From positions 1-64,000 of the forward strand of contig JAEEKE010000131.1 in NCBI GenBank assembly GCA_016282255.1: a stretch of DNA of 64,000 bases, in the 5' to 3' direction. The position numbers and the translations under genes were made by a program. Shown here in pieces: positions 26,101-35,599 of this stretch. Origin of the DNA: Bacillota bacterium (GTDB lineage Bacteria; Bacillota; Clostridia; Christensenellales; CAG-138). The notes beneath the pieces are model-generated. The model was not told the DNA's origin and searched no databases. It saw only the letters and a list, made by a program, of their open reading frames with translations. How positions within the stretch are numbered: the stretch's first letter is position 1; every line of letters begins with the position of its first letter.

Positions 26101-27291
26101 ATGGCAAAGAAGAAGAATAACGATAATCGCTCCGCCTCTAAAAACGAGCGCAGGGCGGCAAGAAGAGAGAATAAGTACACCTGGAAGCATCAGCTTCTTA
26201 AGCTGCCGCTTCTGCTGCTTATACCGCTCGGGCTCTTTCTGCCCAAGCTCGCGGCGAAGTTTCCCGATACCGTCGAAAGCGTCTATTCCGAGAAGATCTA
26301 TCCGGTGATAGCGAAGGCGCTCGGCTTTTTAAGCTCGCTCTGCCCGCTTTCGGCCGCCGAGCTTATAATACTGTTCCTGGGCGTGCTGCTTGTACTGATC
26401 CTTATCATTCGCATCCTGAGGGTCCTTTTCGGGAAGCTCGCCAACAGGAAGCACAACAGGATACGCTGCATCAGCTATATCCTTTCGCTCTGCGTATTCG
26501 CGGGCGTCATGCTGAATCTGTTCTACTGCCTGTGGGGCTTCAATCATTACAGATACCCTGTTTCAAAGCTTATGGACCTTGAGGTCAGGAAGTATTCGGT
26601 CGAGGAGCTCGAATCCCTTTGCCGTAGCCTTGCCGCTGACGCGAATGAGCTTCGCGGTTCCGTAGCCGAGGATGACAGGGGAGTGTTCACCATCGGCGAC
26701 AAGGCGACCGTAATGAACAGCGTGGTGAACGCCTATGAGCGTCTCGGTGCGGAGAACAGCCTGTTCGGCAACAGCGTTTATCCCGCAAAGACCGTGATCC
26801 ATTCCACCGCGCTTTCAAAGCTCGATATCGTCGGCATCTATATCCCCTATACCGCCGAAGCGAACGTCAACATCGAGCAGCCCGATCTCTACGTCCTTTC
26901 CGGCGCCGCGCATGAGACCGCGCATTATTTCGGCTTTGCGCGCGAGGATGAGGCAAACTTCCTCGCCTATCTCGTTTCGCTGTATTCAAGCGACGTGTCG
27001 CTCAGGTATTCGGCCGCGATGTTTGCGCTCAGCCACGTTGCCAACCAGCTCTATTCCGCAGACGCGGATAAGTATTTTGAGATACATGCTGAATTATACT
27101 CCGATGGTATGAAAAGAGATCTTTTGGATTATAGAGCCTACTACCAAAAATACGAGGATCATCCTGCCAAGAAGGTGAACGACACCATCAATGATTCCTA
27201 CCTCAAATACAACGGACAGAACGACGGTATCCGGAGCTACGGCCGCATGGTCGATCTGCTGCTCGCGTACTATCTGTCAAATCAACAGTAA
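26101..27291 (+). CDS. DUF3810-family membrane protein, putative zinc metallopeptidase
   Basis: 396 aa from ATG 26101, chosen for the AAAGGAGAAAT site; a GTG at 26074 would overlap the previous stop. Three N-terminal membrane helices lie at about 22-40, 70-100 and 125-145. The extracytoplasmic part contains AHETAHYFGFAREDEANFLAYL, an HExxH-like HETAH followed by a Glu-rich EDEANF helix. This is the DUF3810 motif, predicted to be a zinc peptidase. Activity is unproven. Third member of a membrane-protein cluster. Confidence 0.85.
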   Translation: MAKKKNNDNRSASKNERRAARRENKYTWKHQLLKLPLLLLIPLGLFLPKLAAKFPDTVESVYSEKIYPVIAKALGFLSSLCPLSAAELIILFLGVLLVLILIIRILRVLFGKLANRKHNRIRCISYILSLCVFAGVMLNLFYCLWGFNHYRYPVSKLMDLEVRKYSVEELESLCRSLAADANELRGSVAEDDRGVFTIGDKATVMNSVVNAYERLGAENSLFGNSVYPAKTVIHSTALSKLDIVGIYIPYTAEANVNIEQPDLYVLSGAAHETAHYFGFAREDEANFLAYLVSLYSSDVSLRYSAAMFALSHVANQLYSADADKYFEIHAELYSDGMKRDLLDYRAYYQKYEDHPAKKVNDTINDSYLKYNGQNDGIRSYGRMVDLLLAYYLSNQQ

Positions 27292-27315
27292 GCCAAAAGC
27301 GCAATAATACACAGA

Positions 27316-27349
27316 AAAACAGGGCTCCTTACACGGGAAGCCCTGTTTT
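27316..27349. terminator. Bidirectional terminator between convergent genes
   Basis: Perfect 11-bp stem AAAACAGGGCT/AGCCCTGTTTT (27316-27326, 27339-27349), with A/T ends giving T-runs on both strands. Confidence 0.88.
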
Positions 27350-27364
27350 GTGTTGCTTAAGCTA

Positions 27365-28453
27365 TCAGTCCTTGTCGATATCGGTTACCCAGCCGTGGGT
27401 ATCGGGGATGCGGCCCCACTGCAGCCCGGTCAGGGTGTTGTAGAGCTTCATGGTCAGCTCGCCGATGCCGTTGTTGACGCTCTTGTCGCCGATGTAGATG
27501 TGCTTATCACGGTATGCAAGCTCGCCGACGGGGGAGACGACGGCAGCGGTGCCGGTGCCGAAGGCCTCCTGGAGTTTGCCGCTTTCGCCGGCCTCGAAGA
27601 GCTCGTCGACGGAGAGGGGACGCTCCTCGACCTCGATGCCCATCTCGCGGGCGAGGGTCATGACGCTGCGGCGGGTGATGCCGGGCAGGATCGTATCCTC
27701 AAGGGGAGCGGTAATGAGCTTGCCGTCGATGAGGAACATCATGTTCATTGCGCCGACTTCCTGAACGTACTTCATGTACTCGCCGTCGAGCCAGAGCACC
27801 TGGCTGTAGCCTTCCTTCTCGGCCTCCGCGCCGGCAAGGATGGAGCAGGCATAGTTGCCGCCGGTCTTTGCGAAGCCGGTGCCGCCGCGGACCGCACGGA
27901 CGTATTTGTCCTCAACGCGGATGCGGATGGGGGCGAGGCCCGCCTTGTAGTAAGCGCCGGAGGGAGCGCAGATCACGTAGTAGATGTAGTGCTTTGCGGC
28001 GTGTACGCCGAGCGCTTCATCGTTCGCGATCATAGTGGGGCGGAGATAGAGGCTGGTCCCGGGGCTGTGGGGCACCCAATCGCGCTCGACCTGTACGAGC
28101 TGACGCATGGCCTCGTAGTTGAAATCAACGTCGACAGTGGGCATGCACATACGCTCGGCGGAGGTGTTGAGACGCCTTGCGTTGTCCTTTGCGCGGAACA
28201 TGAGGATGCGGTCGTCATCGGTGCGATATGCCTTCAGACCCTCGAAGATCTCCTGTGCATAGTGGAAAACAGAGCTTGCAGGATCCATGGAGAACCTGTG
28301 ATAGGGAACGATGCGTGCATCATGCCATTCACCGTCATCATAGTTCATGATGAACATATGATCCGTGAAGCGTTTACCGAAACCGAGGGAAGCTTCTTCT
28401 TCAAGCGTGGGTTTCTGCTTTAGTTCGGTTGCCTTGGTGATCTTGATATCCAT
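27365..28453 (-). CDS. ilvE: Branched-chain amino acid aminotransferase
   Basis: 362 aa, fold-type IV PLP enzyme of the longer BCAT class. It transfers the amino group between Leu/Ile/Val and 2-oxoglutarate. The PLP lysine is K196 in GTGFAKTGGNYA; the N-terminal half has QEIFEGLKAYR, RMCMPTVD and LYLRPTMIAND; the phosphate loop is around ILPGITRRSVMTLAREMGI. Ribosome-binding site CAGGAGG. Codon bias suggests high expression. It follows yigZ on the minus strand after 73 nt. Confidence 0.97.
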   Translation of the reverse strand: MDIKITKATELKQKPTLEEEASLGFGKRFTDHMFIMNYDDGEWHDARIVPYHRFSMDPASSVFHYAQEIFEGLKAYRTDDDRILMFRAKDNARRLNTSAERMCMPTVDVDFNYEAMRQLVQVERDWVPHSPGTSLYLRPTMIANDEALGVHAAKHYIYYVICAPSGAYYKAGLAPIRIRVEDKYVRAVRGGTGFAKTGGNYACSILAGAEAEKEGYSQVLWLDGEYMKYVQEVGAMNMMFLIDGKLITAPLEDTILPGITRRSVMTLAREMGIEVEERPLSVDELFEAGESGKLQEAFGTGTAAVVSPVGELAYRDKHIYIGDKSVNNGIGELTMKLYNTLTGLQWGRIPDTHGWVTDIDKD

Positions 28454-28493
28454 GTTTTTTCCTCCTGAAGATTTGTTCAGTATTTATAATTCT

Positions 28494-28518
28494 GCGTGCG
28501 AAGGGAACCTTCGTGCGT
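28494..28518 (-). other. Stem-loop in the ilvE leader
   Basis: Arms 28494-28504 and 28508-28518 pair over 11 bp with wobbles around a 3-nt loop. No T-run follows on either strand, so it is not a clear terminator; it may limit read-through or stabilise the ilvE mRNA. No T-box or leucine-rich leader peptide is seen. Confidence 0.5.
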
Positions 28519-28526
28519 TAGATCGA

Positions 28527-29147
28527 TCAAAGCGGCAAGTATTCCTCGCCGATAACATTCGGGGCCGCTCGTCCGTCCGTCCTCTCAATGATATCCGAAA
28601 CGAATGCATCGCATCGCTCATTTTCAACAAGGCATTCGAAGCGGATCCTGTCGGTGAACTCAACGTCCTTCACGGTGGCGTTGGCCCTTACAAAGCCCTC
28701 TATCGCGCCGTAGCGCGTGTAATCGATGCTGAACTCAATAACACTGCACGGCGTCATGGTCCTTATCTCAGAGGCGCTGAGAGCGTCTGAAGCGGACTTG
28801 GAATAGGCTCTTACGAGCCCGCCGCTGCCGAGCAGGATGCCGCCGAAATAGCGCGTTACTACTATCAGCGCATTCTCGGTCCCGCTTCTTATCAGCGTAT
28901 CCATGATCGGCATGCCCGCGGTGCCGCCGGGTTCGCCGTCATCCGAAAAGCGCCTTACTCCGCCGACGAGGCTGTATGCATAACAGTTGTGCGTGGCGTC
29001 GTAATGAAGCTTGCGGACAGCTTCGAGCTTTTGGAGCGCATCCTCCTCTGATTCAACGGGGAAGCATCTGCCAATAAAGCGCGAACGGTTGATTATGAAC
29101 TCCGTTTCCGACGAAACGGAAGGGGTCTTATAGGGCTTAAGCGTCAT
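28527..29147 (-). CDS. yigZ: YigZ/IMPACT-family protein
   Basis: 206 aa. The conserved core reads NRSRFIGRCFPV, then HYDATHNCYAY, RFSDDGEPGGTAGMPI and VVTRYFGGILLGSGGLVRAY, all marks of UPF0029. A smaller C-terminal domain (about 135-206) follows. The family resembles eukaryotic IMPACT and the ribosome-binding EF-G domain IV fold, but its bacterial function is unsettled. The stop of the upstream aminotransferase lies 6 nt before the ATG, so they form one unit. Confidence 0.94.
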   Translation of the reverse strand: MTLKPYKTPSVSSETEFIINRSRFIGRCFPVESEEDALQKLEAVRKLHYDATHNCYAYSLVGGVRRFSDDGEPGGTAGMPIMDTLIRSGTENALIVVTRYFGGILLGSGGLVRAYSKSASDALSASEIRTMTPCSVIEFSIDYTRYGAIEGFVRANATVKDVEFTDRIRFECLVENERCDAFVSDIIERTDGRAAPNVIGEEYLPL

Positions 29148-29153
29148 CGAAGC

Positions 29154-30341
29154 TCAGAGCTCAGCGGCCATTTCGCGAAGGAGATCGCCGAGGCGGCGGA
29201 TGCCCTCAACGATCCTCTCCTCGGGCTCGGCGGAGAAATTGAGGCGGAAGGTGTTCTTGCCGGCGCCGGGATTGGTGTGGAAGGGCTCGCCGGGAACAAA
29301 AGCGACCTTGCGCTCAACGGCGCGGCGGAAGAGTGCATCCGCCTCCCAGCCCTCAGGCAGCGTGCACCAGATGAACAGACCGCCGACGGGACGCTCGTAT
29401 TTCACGAATTCGGGAAAATACTTGTCCATCGCTTCGATCATGCAGTTCGCGGACCTGGCGTAAACACCGGAGATGTATTCGATGTGTTTCTCCATGCAGC
29501 CGCGATTGATGAATTCGGCAACTATCGCCTGATTAAGGTTGGGGGAGTGAGTATCGGAGCCCTGCTTTGCGATGGTCATCTTGCGGATGAGCTCCTTATT
29601 GCCGAAGCAGAGTGCGACGCGGAGGCCGGGGGAGATGGTCTTGGAAAAGCTTGAGAGCACGATCACGTTGTCGCTCGTATCGAAGCTCTTGATAGTCGGC
29701 AGCTTTTCGCCGCTGAAGCGGAGCGCCGCATAGGGATCATCCTCGATGACGAGCATATTGTGCTCGGCTGCAAGCTCGGCTATGCGCTTGCGCGCCTCAA
29801 CGCCGGTAACATAGCCGGAGGGATTCTGGAAGGTGGGGATGCAGTAGAACACCACGGGATGATGCTCGTTTACTACCGCCTCGAGCTCGTCGATGTGGAT
29901 GCCGTCGGCATGGATGGGGACGGTAACGAGCTTGGCCTGTGCAACGTGGAAGGTCTGCAGCGCGCCGAGGAAGCTGGGCTCCTCAACGAGAACGACGTCG
30001 CCGGGGTTGATGACGGCCTTGCAGATAAGGTCGAGGCCCTGCATAGAGCCTGTCAGCGCAAGCACGTTTTCAAGCTCGCCGTGAAGACCGTTTGAAGGCA
30101 GGATATAGTCGAGATAGGCGCGGCGCAGGGGCATATAGCCCTCGGTTGCTCCGTACTGCAGGAGAACGTCAGCCTTTTCGCTGAGAAGCTCGTCGGTGAT
30201 CTTATGGATCTGCTCCTTCGGGAAGCAGGCCTTTGATGGATTGCCGCCGCCGAAGGAAATGATCGCAGGGTCGCCGAGAAGCTTAAAAAGCTCTCTGATG
30301 GCGCTGCCGGAAACACCTTGCATTCTGTTTGCGATTTGCAT
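29154..30341 (-). CDS. PLP-dependent aminotransferase, 2-aminoadipate/LysN-like
   Basis: 395 aa from ATG 30341, behind GGAGG; the frame extends 6 codons further without support. Fold-type I aminotransferase with ISFGGGNPSKACFP, LTGSMQGLDL, QNPSGYV, IEDDPYAALRF and the PLP lysine K234 in SSFSKTISPGLR. It resembles the aminotransferase half of MocR regulators but has no DNA-binding domain. Family members act on 2-aminoadipate, aromatic or branched amino acids. Next to ilvE, a role in amino acid catabolism or synthesis is likely. Confidence 0.88.
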   Translation of the reverse strand: MQIANRMQGVSGSAIRELFKLLGDPAIISFGGGNPSKACFPKEQIHKITDELLSEKADVLLQYGATEGYMPLRRAYLDYILPSNGLHGELENVLALTGSMQGLDLICKAVINPGDVVLVEEPSFLGALQTFHVAQAKLVTVPIHADGIHIDELEAVVNEHHPVVFYCIPTFQNPSGYVTGVEARKRIAELAAEHNMLVIEDDPYAALRFSGEKLPTIKSFDTSDNVIVLSSFSKTISPGLRVALCFGNKELIRKMTIAKQGSDTHSPNLNQAIVAEFINRGCMEKHIEYISGVYARSANCMIEAMDKYFPEFVKYERPVGGLFIWCTLPEGWEADALFRRAVERKVAFVPGEPFHTNPGAGKNTFRLNFSAEPEERIVEGIRRLGDLLREMAAEL

Positions 30342-30468
30342 AGTTCGACCTCCGTACAATGATAGGATTCTATACGTTCATTTTAGTCCTTTAGGGCTTT
30401 GGTTGCAAATATATTTGCCTTGTTTCGGCCGTGAATCGGCAGAGACGGCCGAATATACCAAATGCGGC

Positions 30469-31101
30469 TCAAAACAGGCTCTTTTCACTGTCGGCAAGCA
30501 AGTTCAGATACTCCCTTTGGAGCATTGCGTACTGTTTTTCGCTGCGCCACTGAAGCCTGCCTTTGAGGCGCATATAGCGCGATGATTTAAACTCGCCTTC
30601 TTTACGCATGCCGATGCGCTGCATCACTCTTTCGGAAGCCGCATTCTCGCTGTCACAGCGGGCATAGATACGGTGAAGGTCGAGGCATGTGAAGCCGAAG
30701 CGGAGCAAGCCTTCTGCTGCTTCGGCGGCATACCCAAAGCCCCAGTACTTCTTGTCGAGGATGTACCCCAGCTCCGCCTGAAGGCGATCCGTCGATAGAA
30801 AAAGCCCGGCCGATCCGATCATTTCGCCTGTTTCGCGCAGGCAGATCGCGAAATCATAGAGCCTTCTTTCGGACGTGAGCTGCTCCTTGAGCCTTGAAAA
30901 TACGAAGTTCTCGGCGTCCTCACGGTTTTCGATACCCAGATCCATATAAACGGTGTTTTCGGGGTCGCAAACGTACGCGGATACGGATTCGAAGTCATCG
31001 GCGTTGAATTCGCGTACGATAAGCCTTTCGGTTTCAAACACAATGAAATCGATAGCTGTTTCGCCGTCATAGATCATATCGTTCGCTTCGGTACTGTTCA
31101 T
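30469..31101 (-). CDS. GNAT acetyltransferase, RimJ/RimL type
   Basis: 210 aa. Begins with the ETERLIVREFNADDFESV motif typical of Acetyltransf_3 proteins. The acetyl-CoA loop is KKYWGFGYAAEAAEGLLRF, then LHRIYARCDSENAASERVMQ and RIGMRKEG. RimJ-like enzymes acetylate protein N-termini, small amines or antibiotics; the substrate cannot be named. The ribosome-binding site is weak and an alternative ATG lies 8 codons in. It follows hemW by 12 nt. Confidence 0.88.
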   Translation of the reverse strand: MNSTEANDMIYDGETAIDFIVFETERLIVREFNADDFESVSAYVCDPENTVYMDLGIENREDAENFVFSRLKEQLTSERRLYDFAICLRETGEMIGSAGLFLSTDRLQAELGYILDKKYWGFGYAAEAAEGLLRFGFTCLDLHRIYARCDSENAASERVMQRIGMRKEGEFKSSRYMRLKGRLQWRSEKQYAMLQREYLNLLADSEKSLF

Positions 31102-31113
31102 TAAGCCGCAGTA

Positions 31114-32250
31114 TCACATAAAATCGATCAGCACTTCGTTTTGAAAATCGAGGCCCTTTTCGGTAAGAAGCATTGCTTCGTCGGTAACGGTCATATTTCC
31201 GTTCAATATCGCCTGGTTCACTGCCTGGGCGTACTGCAGTACCGGATCGACGCCGAACCTTTTTTCAAACGCGGCGCGATCCACGCCGTCGATCTTGCGC
31301 AGGCCGAGCATTACGCTTTCGAACATCTCTTCCTTTAGCGGTACGTCCTCGGTCTCGGCGATCGGCAGCCTGCCGTTGGCGGTATCGCTTATGTATTCGG
31401 AAAGCGAGGTTTTATCGGAGAACCGGACCCATTTACCGTTTGCGTGCAGTGCGGAATGTGCGTTGACGCCAAGGCCCAGATAATCGCCATTGTTCCAATA
31501 GTTGAGGTTATGCCTGCACCTAAAGCCCGGCTTTGCGAAATTGCTGATCTCGTATCTTTCATAGTCCAGGTCCTTCAACAGCCTGAAGCCGGCGTCCTCC
31601 ATATCGGCCGTTTCATCATCATCGGGCAAAGTTACTCGTCCCGAAGAAACGTCTTCATAAAGCTGCGTTCCTTCTTCAAGAATAAGGGCGTATGAGGAGA
31701 TATGCGCAGCTCCGAGATCGGAAGCGAGCCGGATCGAATCCAGATAGGAATCGACAGTCTGCAGCGGCAGACCGTGCATTACGTCTACGTTTATATTCGT
31801 GAATCCGGCGCCCAGGGCAAGCTTGAAAGCTTCTATGAAGTTTTCCTTATTATGGATCCTGCCGATCGCTTCAAGCACGCGGTCGTCGGCGCTTTGCATC
31901 CCGATCGATATCCTGTTGACTCCTGCAGAAGCATAGTCGCTAAGTTTGGGGGAAGTAAGCGATTCCGGGTTGCATTCGATCGTTATCTCCGCGTCCGGCG
32001 CTATCGTAAAGCACGAGCGCGCTTCGGAGAGGATCCTTCCGATAAGGCCTTCGGGCAGCAGGGAAGGGGTGCCGCCTCCGATAAAGACGGTCTCAAACGT
32101 CCTGCCGCTCATGAGAGGGGAATGGAGCCGCATCTCCGTTATAAGCGCTGCGGTATATGGAAAGAAGTCGTCGTGACTCGCAAAGCTTACGAAGTCACAA
32201 TAACGGCATTTCCTCTTGCAGAAAGGTATGTGGATATATAGACCTGCCAT
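31114..32250 (-). CDS. hemW: Radical SAM protein HemW (putative heme chaperone)
   Basis: 378 aa. The start GLYIHIPFCKRKCRYCDF holds the CxxxCxxC cluster motif and the HemN-like opening. ETVFIGGGTPSLLP and ITIECNPESLT are further matches. It lacks the N-terminal extension of true coproporphyrinogen oxidase HemN, so HemW, a heme-binding chaperone for respiratory enzymes, is the better call. Its ATG overlaps the lepA stop (TGATG), the common lepA-hemW arrangement of Firmicutes. Confidence 0.94.
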   Translation of the reverse strand: MAGLYIHIPFCKRKCRYCDFVSFASHDDFFPYTAALITEMRLHSPLMSGRTFETVFIGGGTPSLLPEGLIGRILSEARSCFTIAPDAEITIECNPESLTSPKLSDYASAGVNRISIGMQSADDRVLEAIGRIHNKENFIEAFKLALGAGFTNINVDVMHGLPLQTVDSYLDSIRLASDLGAAHISSYALILEEGTQLYEDVSSGRVTLPDDDETADMEDAGFRLLKDLDYERYEISNFAKPGFRCRHNLNYWNNGDYLGLGVNAHSALHANGKWVRFSDKTSLSEYISDTANGRLPIAETEDVPLKEEMFESVMLGLRKIDGVDRAAFEKRFGVDPVLQYAQAVNQAILNGNMTVTDEAMLLTEKGLDFQNEVLIDFM

Positions 32251-34052
32251 CAGTTTATGCGCAGCACGCTCATGAACGCTTCGCTCGGCAGCTCGACCGA
32301 ACCGATCTGCCTCATGCGCTTCTTGCCTTCCTTCTGCTTTTCAAGCAGCTTCTTCTTTCTGGTGATATCGCCGCCATAGCATTTGGCAAGAACATCCTTT
32401 CTAAGTGCGCGAACGGTCTCCCTTGCGATGATCTTGCCGCCGATAGCCGCCTGGATGGGTATCTCGAACTGCTGGCGCGGGATGACCTCCTGCAGCTTTT
32501 CGGCGACGGCCCTGCCCTTTGCATAGGCCTTATCGCGATGGACGATCGTCGAAAGCGCGTCGCACATATCGCCGTTGAGCAGGAAATCGAGCTTGACGAG
32601 TTCGGAGGGCACGTAGCCGCTGATCTCGTAATCGAAGGAGGCATAGCCGCGGCTGCGGCTCTTGAGGCTGTCGAAATAGTCGAAGATGATCTCGTTGAGA
32701 GGGATCTGATATGTGAGCTTGACGCGCGTCTGCTCAAGATAGCTCATATCCTGAAAGATACCGCGCTTTTCCTGCGAAAGCTCCATTATGGTGCCGACGT
32801 ATTCGGGCGGAGTCATGATATGCGCCTCGCACATCGGCTCCTCCATATGCTCTATATCATTGACGGAGGGGAGGTTTGCGGGGTTGTCGATCATCAGCAC
32901 GCGGCCGTCGGTCATGATGACCTTATAGACGACGCTCGGCGCAGTCGTGACGAGGTCGAGATCGAACTCGCGCTCGAGCCTTTCCTGTGCGATCTCCATG
33001 TGCAGCAGACCGAGGAAACCGCAGCGGAAGCCGTAGCCAAGGGCCTGGCTCGTCTCGGGCTCGTAGCTGATGGAAGCGTCGTTGAGTATCAGCTTTTCAA
33101 GCGCATCGCGCAGGTTCTCGTACTCCGCGCCGTCGGCGGGATAGATGCCGCAGAACACCATCGGGCTTGCCTGCTTGTAGCCGTGCAGGGGCTCCTTTGC
33201 GGGATTCAGCGCCAGCGTTATCGTATCGCCGACCTTCGTTTCCGCGACGGATTTGATCGAGGCGGAGATATAGCCGACCTCGCCTGCGGAGAGCTCCGCG
33301 ACCGGCTTGAGGGAGGGGGAGAACACGCCGACCTCAGTGACGTCGAATTCATTTCCGGTATGCATGAAACGGATCCTGTCGCCCGTTCGTACGACGCCGT
33401 CCATTATCCTGACGTAGCTGAGCGCTCCCTTATAATTATCGTAATAGCTGTCGAAGATAAGCGCGCGCAGCGGAGCGCCCGGATCGCCCTTGGGGGCGGG
33501 GAAGTCCGTCACTATGCGCTCGAGCACGTCGCGCACGTTGAGCCCGGTCTTTGCCGATACCTGCGGAGCGTCCTCCGCGGGAAGGCCGATGATGTCCTCG
33601 ATCTCGCGGATAGCGTTCTCGGGGTCGGCGGAGGGCAAGTCGATCTTATTGATGACCGGCAGGATCTCAAGCCCGTTGTCGACGGCGAGGTAGACGTTTG
33701 CAAGCGTCTGCGCCTCGATGCCCTGCGTTGCGTCAACGATAAGCACCGCGCCGTCGCATGCGGCCAGCGCGCGGCTCACCTCATAGGTAAAGTCCACGTG
33801 GCCGGGAGTGTCTATAAGATTCAGCATGTAGCGCTTGCCGTTCGAATGGTTATAGAACATCTGAACGGCGGTGGATTTTATGGTTATACCGCGTTCACGC
33901 TCGATATCCATCGAGTCCAGAAGCTGGTCGGCCATATCGCGGCTCGACACGGTTTCGGTTATCTCCATAAGGCGGTCGGCAAGGGTCGATTTGCCGTGGT
34001 CGATATGCGCTATTATGCAAAAGTTTCTGATCAGTTCCTTGGGGTATGGCAT
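32250..34052 (-). CDS. lepA: Elongation factor 4 (LepA)
   Basis: 600 aa translational GTPase. G1 is [10 protein letters not shown]2/G3 regions contain RERGITIKS and DTPGHVDF, G4 is INKIDLP. The C-terminus has the LepA-specific domain ending [20 protein letters not shown]. It acts on ribosomes, improving translation initiation or back-translocation under stress. It has its own promoter and is translationally coupled to hemW. Confidence 0.98.
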   Translation of the reverse strand: MPYPKELIRNFCIIAHIDHGKSTLADRLMEITETVSSRDMADQLLDSMDIERERGITIKSTAVQMFYNHSNGKRYMLNLIDTPGHVDFTYEVSRALAACDGAVLIVDATQGIEAQTLANVYLAVDNGLEILPVINKIDLPSADPENAIREIEDIIGLPAEDAPQVSAKTGLNVRDVLERIVTDFPAPKGDPGAPLRALIFDSYYDNYKGALSYVRIMDGVVRTGDRIRFMHTGNEFDVTEVGVFSPSLKPVAELSAGEVGYISASIKSVAETKVGDTITLALNPAKEPLHGYKQASPMVFCGIYPADGAEYENLRDALEKLILNDASISYEPETSQALGYGFRCGFLGLLHMEIAQERLEREFDLDLVTTAPSVVYKVIMTDGRVLMIDNPANLPSVNDIEHMEEPMCEAHIMTPPEYVGTIMELSQEKRGIFQDMSYLEQTRVKLTYQIPLNEIIFDYFDSLKSRSRGYASFDYEISGYVPSELVKLDFLLNGDMCDALSTIVHRDKAYAKGRAVAEKLQEVIPRQQFEIPIQAAIGGKIIARETVRALRKDVLAKCYGGDITRKKKLLEKQKEGKKRMRQIGSVELPSEAFMSVLRIN

Positions 34053-34138
34053 TTATCCTCCGATGCCCTTTATGCATCCGTTATCGTTTTATGCTTTGCC
34101 GGAAATGGGGTCAGCCCGTCCCGCAGTATTTCCATTGA

Positions 34139-34167
34139 ATTATACCATAACAGGGCGCCTTCGGCAA
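34139..34167 (-). promoter_or_regulatory. Promoter of lepA-hemW
   Basis: Minus strand TTGCCG (34167-34162), 17-bp spacer, TATAAT (34144-34139) with extended TGG. Confidence 0.7.
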
Positions 34168-34180
34168 ATAGATTATCTGC

Positions 34181-34209
34181 AAAAGGAAAGAGACGGCCCA
34201 GGCCGTCTC
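34181..34209 (-). terminator. Terminator of rpsU
   Basis: GAGACGGC/GCCGTCTC stem (34190-34197, 34202-34209); on the minus strand the T-rich tail TTTCCTTTT follows. It isolates rpsU from lepA. Confidence 0.82.
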
Positions 34210-34227
34210 CTGTGTTTCTGTATTAGA

Positions 34228-34398
34228 TTAATACTTGCGCTTCCTTGCAGCTTCGGCTTTCTTTTTACGCTTTACGCTGGGCTTCTCATAATGCTCGCGC
34301 TTTCTTGCATCGGCAAGGATACCGGAACGGGCGCATTTACGCTTCCAACGCTTGATGGCGCTCTCCAGAGATTCATTTTCGCCAACTCGAATTTCCAT
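34228..34398 (-). CDS. rpsU: 30S ribosomal protein S21
   Basis: 56 aa. It starts [20 protein letters not shown], the typical S21 opening, and ends in a very basic tail ([14 protein letters not shown]). S21 helps the 30S subunit bind mRNA near the anti-Shine-Dalgarno end of 16S rRNA. GGGGG is found upstream of the ATG. It is a single-gene unit with its own promoter and terminator. Confidence 0.97.
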   Translation of the reverse strand: MEIRVGENESLESAIKRWKRKCARSGILADARKREHYEKPSVKRKKKAEAARKRKY

Positions 34399-34471
34399 TT
34401 ACAGTTTCCCCCCTCTCTCACGCGGGAATTACAGCTTACTGCCGAAAACGGCTTAAACCATTCGACAACAC

Positions 34472-34500
34472 ATTATAACCGCATCTTTGGTAATAGTCAA
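34472..34500 (-). promoter_or_regulatory. Promoter of rpsU
   Basis: Minus strand TTGACT (34500-34495), 17-bp spacer, TATAAT (34477-34472). A leader of about 65 nt follows. Confidence 0.83.
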
Positions 34501-34588
34501 TATCAAAACCGGGATTTTACGGAAATAGTTCAAATATACTATCAAAGCGGAACGAGTATTGAGAGGGTTCGAAAAAGGCTGTTGAGAA

Positions 34589-34617
34589 TTGACAATAATG
34601 CGCTGAATTGTTATAAT
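34589..34617 (+). promoter_or_regulatory. Promoter of the E2-like/acyl-CoA ligase operon
   Basis: TTGACA (34589-34594), 17-bp spacer, TATAAT (34612-34617) with extended TGT: fully consensus. Confidence 0.9.
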
Positions 34618-34673
34618 CTCTCTGTTTGCGGGCCCCAAAAAACAATCCTATCGGTCCGCAGGGGGAGGTTCAT

Positions 34674-35558
34674 TTGGAAACAGAAAGAAAACGCAGGCGC
34701 GGAGACCGCAAGGATGCATACCTTCTTCGTGATCTCGATTCGATGCACAAGTTCATGGCCTATCTGCTTCCCAACAGATGCGATAACGAAGCGGTCATGA
34801 GCGAGCTTGTCGATCTGACGGCGATAAACGAATACCTTGAGATGAAGAATGCCTCTGATCCGGAATTCAAATACACGCTGTTCCACGTGCTGTGCGCGGC
34901 GATCGTCAAGACCATCGCACTGCGGCCGAGCCTTAACTGGTTCATCGCGGGCAACAGGATCTACGAACGCAAGGCGCTCAGCATATCTTTTATCGTAAAG
35001 AAGCAATTTGAAGATCACGCATACGAAGCGCTCGCGATCTTTGACATAGATAAGGAAGGCGCTTCTCCCATCGACCAGATCCACGATAAGGTCGAGAAAT
35101 TCGTCACCGACGTCCGCAAAAACAACGTAGTCGACGGCACGACCGACACCATGGACACGCTCACCAGTCTGCCAAGGCCTATCCTAAGGCTTGTCGTCAA
35201 GCTTCTGATGTGGCTCGATTATCACGGCTGGGTACCCCGCAGCATCACGAAGGACGATCCCTATAACTCCTCCGTCTTCGTTACTAATCTCGGCAGCATC
35301 AAGATGCACGCAAGCTATCATCACCTCACGAACTGGGGCACGAATTCGCTGTTCGCGATCATCGACGAAAAGCATCTGCATCCGTTCTTCGGTCCCGACG
35401 GCAGTGCCAATATGCGTGAGGCGCTTCGCCTCGGACTGACGGCCGACGAAAGGATAGCCGACGGCGTTTATTTCGCAAAGAGCGTCCGGCTGCTTAAAAA
35501 ACTGACCGAGAACCCCGAGCTGCTCGATCTTCCGATCGAAACACCCGTTGATTATTGA
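34674..35558 (+). CDS. E2-type (2-oxo acid dehydrogenase) acyltransferase domain protein lacking lipoyl domain
   Basis: 294 aa from TTG 34674, which has GGGGGAGG 5 nt upstream. The C-terminal part matches the catalytic domain of dihydrolipoamide acyltransferases: LRLGLTADERIADGVYFAKS aligns with the LSLTxDHRVxDG motif. The catalytic His is replaced by E259, while D263 and G264 stay. There is no lipoyl or E1/E3-binding domain, and no E1 or E3 gene is nearby. A chloramphenicol-acetyltransferase-like trimer with changed chemistry is likely. The acyl-CoA ligase encoded 41 nt downstream suggests it works on acyl-CoA. Confidence 0.82.
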   Translation: METERKRRRGDRKDAYLLRDLDSMHKFMAYLLPNRCDNEAVMSELVDLTAINEYLEMKNASDPEFKYTLFHVLCAAIVKTIALRPSLNWFIAGNRIYERKALSISFIVKKQFEDHAYEALAIFDIDKEGASPIDQIHDKVEKFVTDVRKNNVVDGTTDTMDTLTSLPRPILRLVVKLLMWLDYHGWVPRSITKDDPYNSSVFVTNLGSIKMHASYHHLTNWGTNSLFAIIDEKHLHPFFGPDGSANMREALRLGLTADERIADGVYFAKSVRLLKKLTENPELLDLPIETPVDY

Positions 35559-35599
35559 TCATTATCATTCATCATAATTATTTATAAGGAATCATAACA

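Noticed and set aside
28454-28526. T-box or leucine attenuator before ilvE
   Set aside because: The gap is too short and has neither the T-box motif nor a leader peptide; only a plain hairpin.
32157-34226. Long plus-strand open frame (689 codons) opposite lepA
   Set aside because: Shadow of lepA; it runs through the rpsU terminator and has no recognisable domain.
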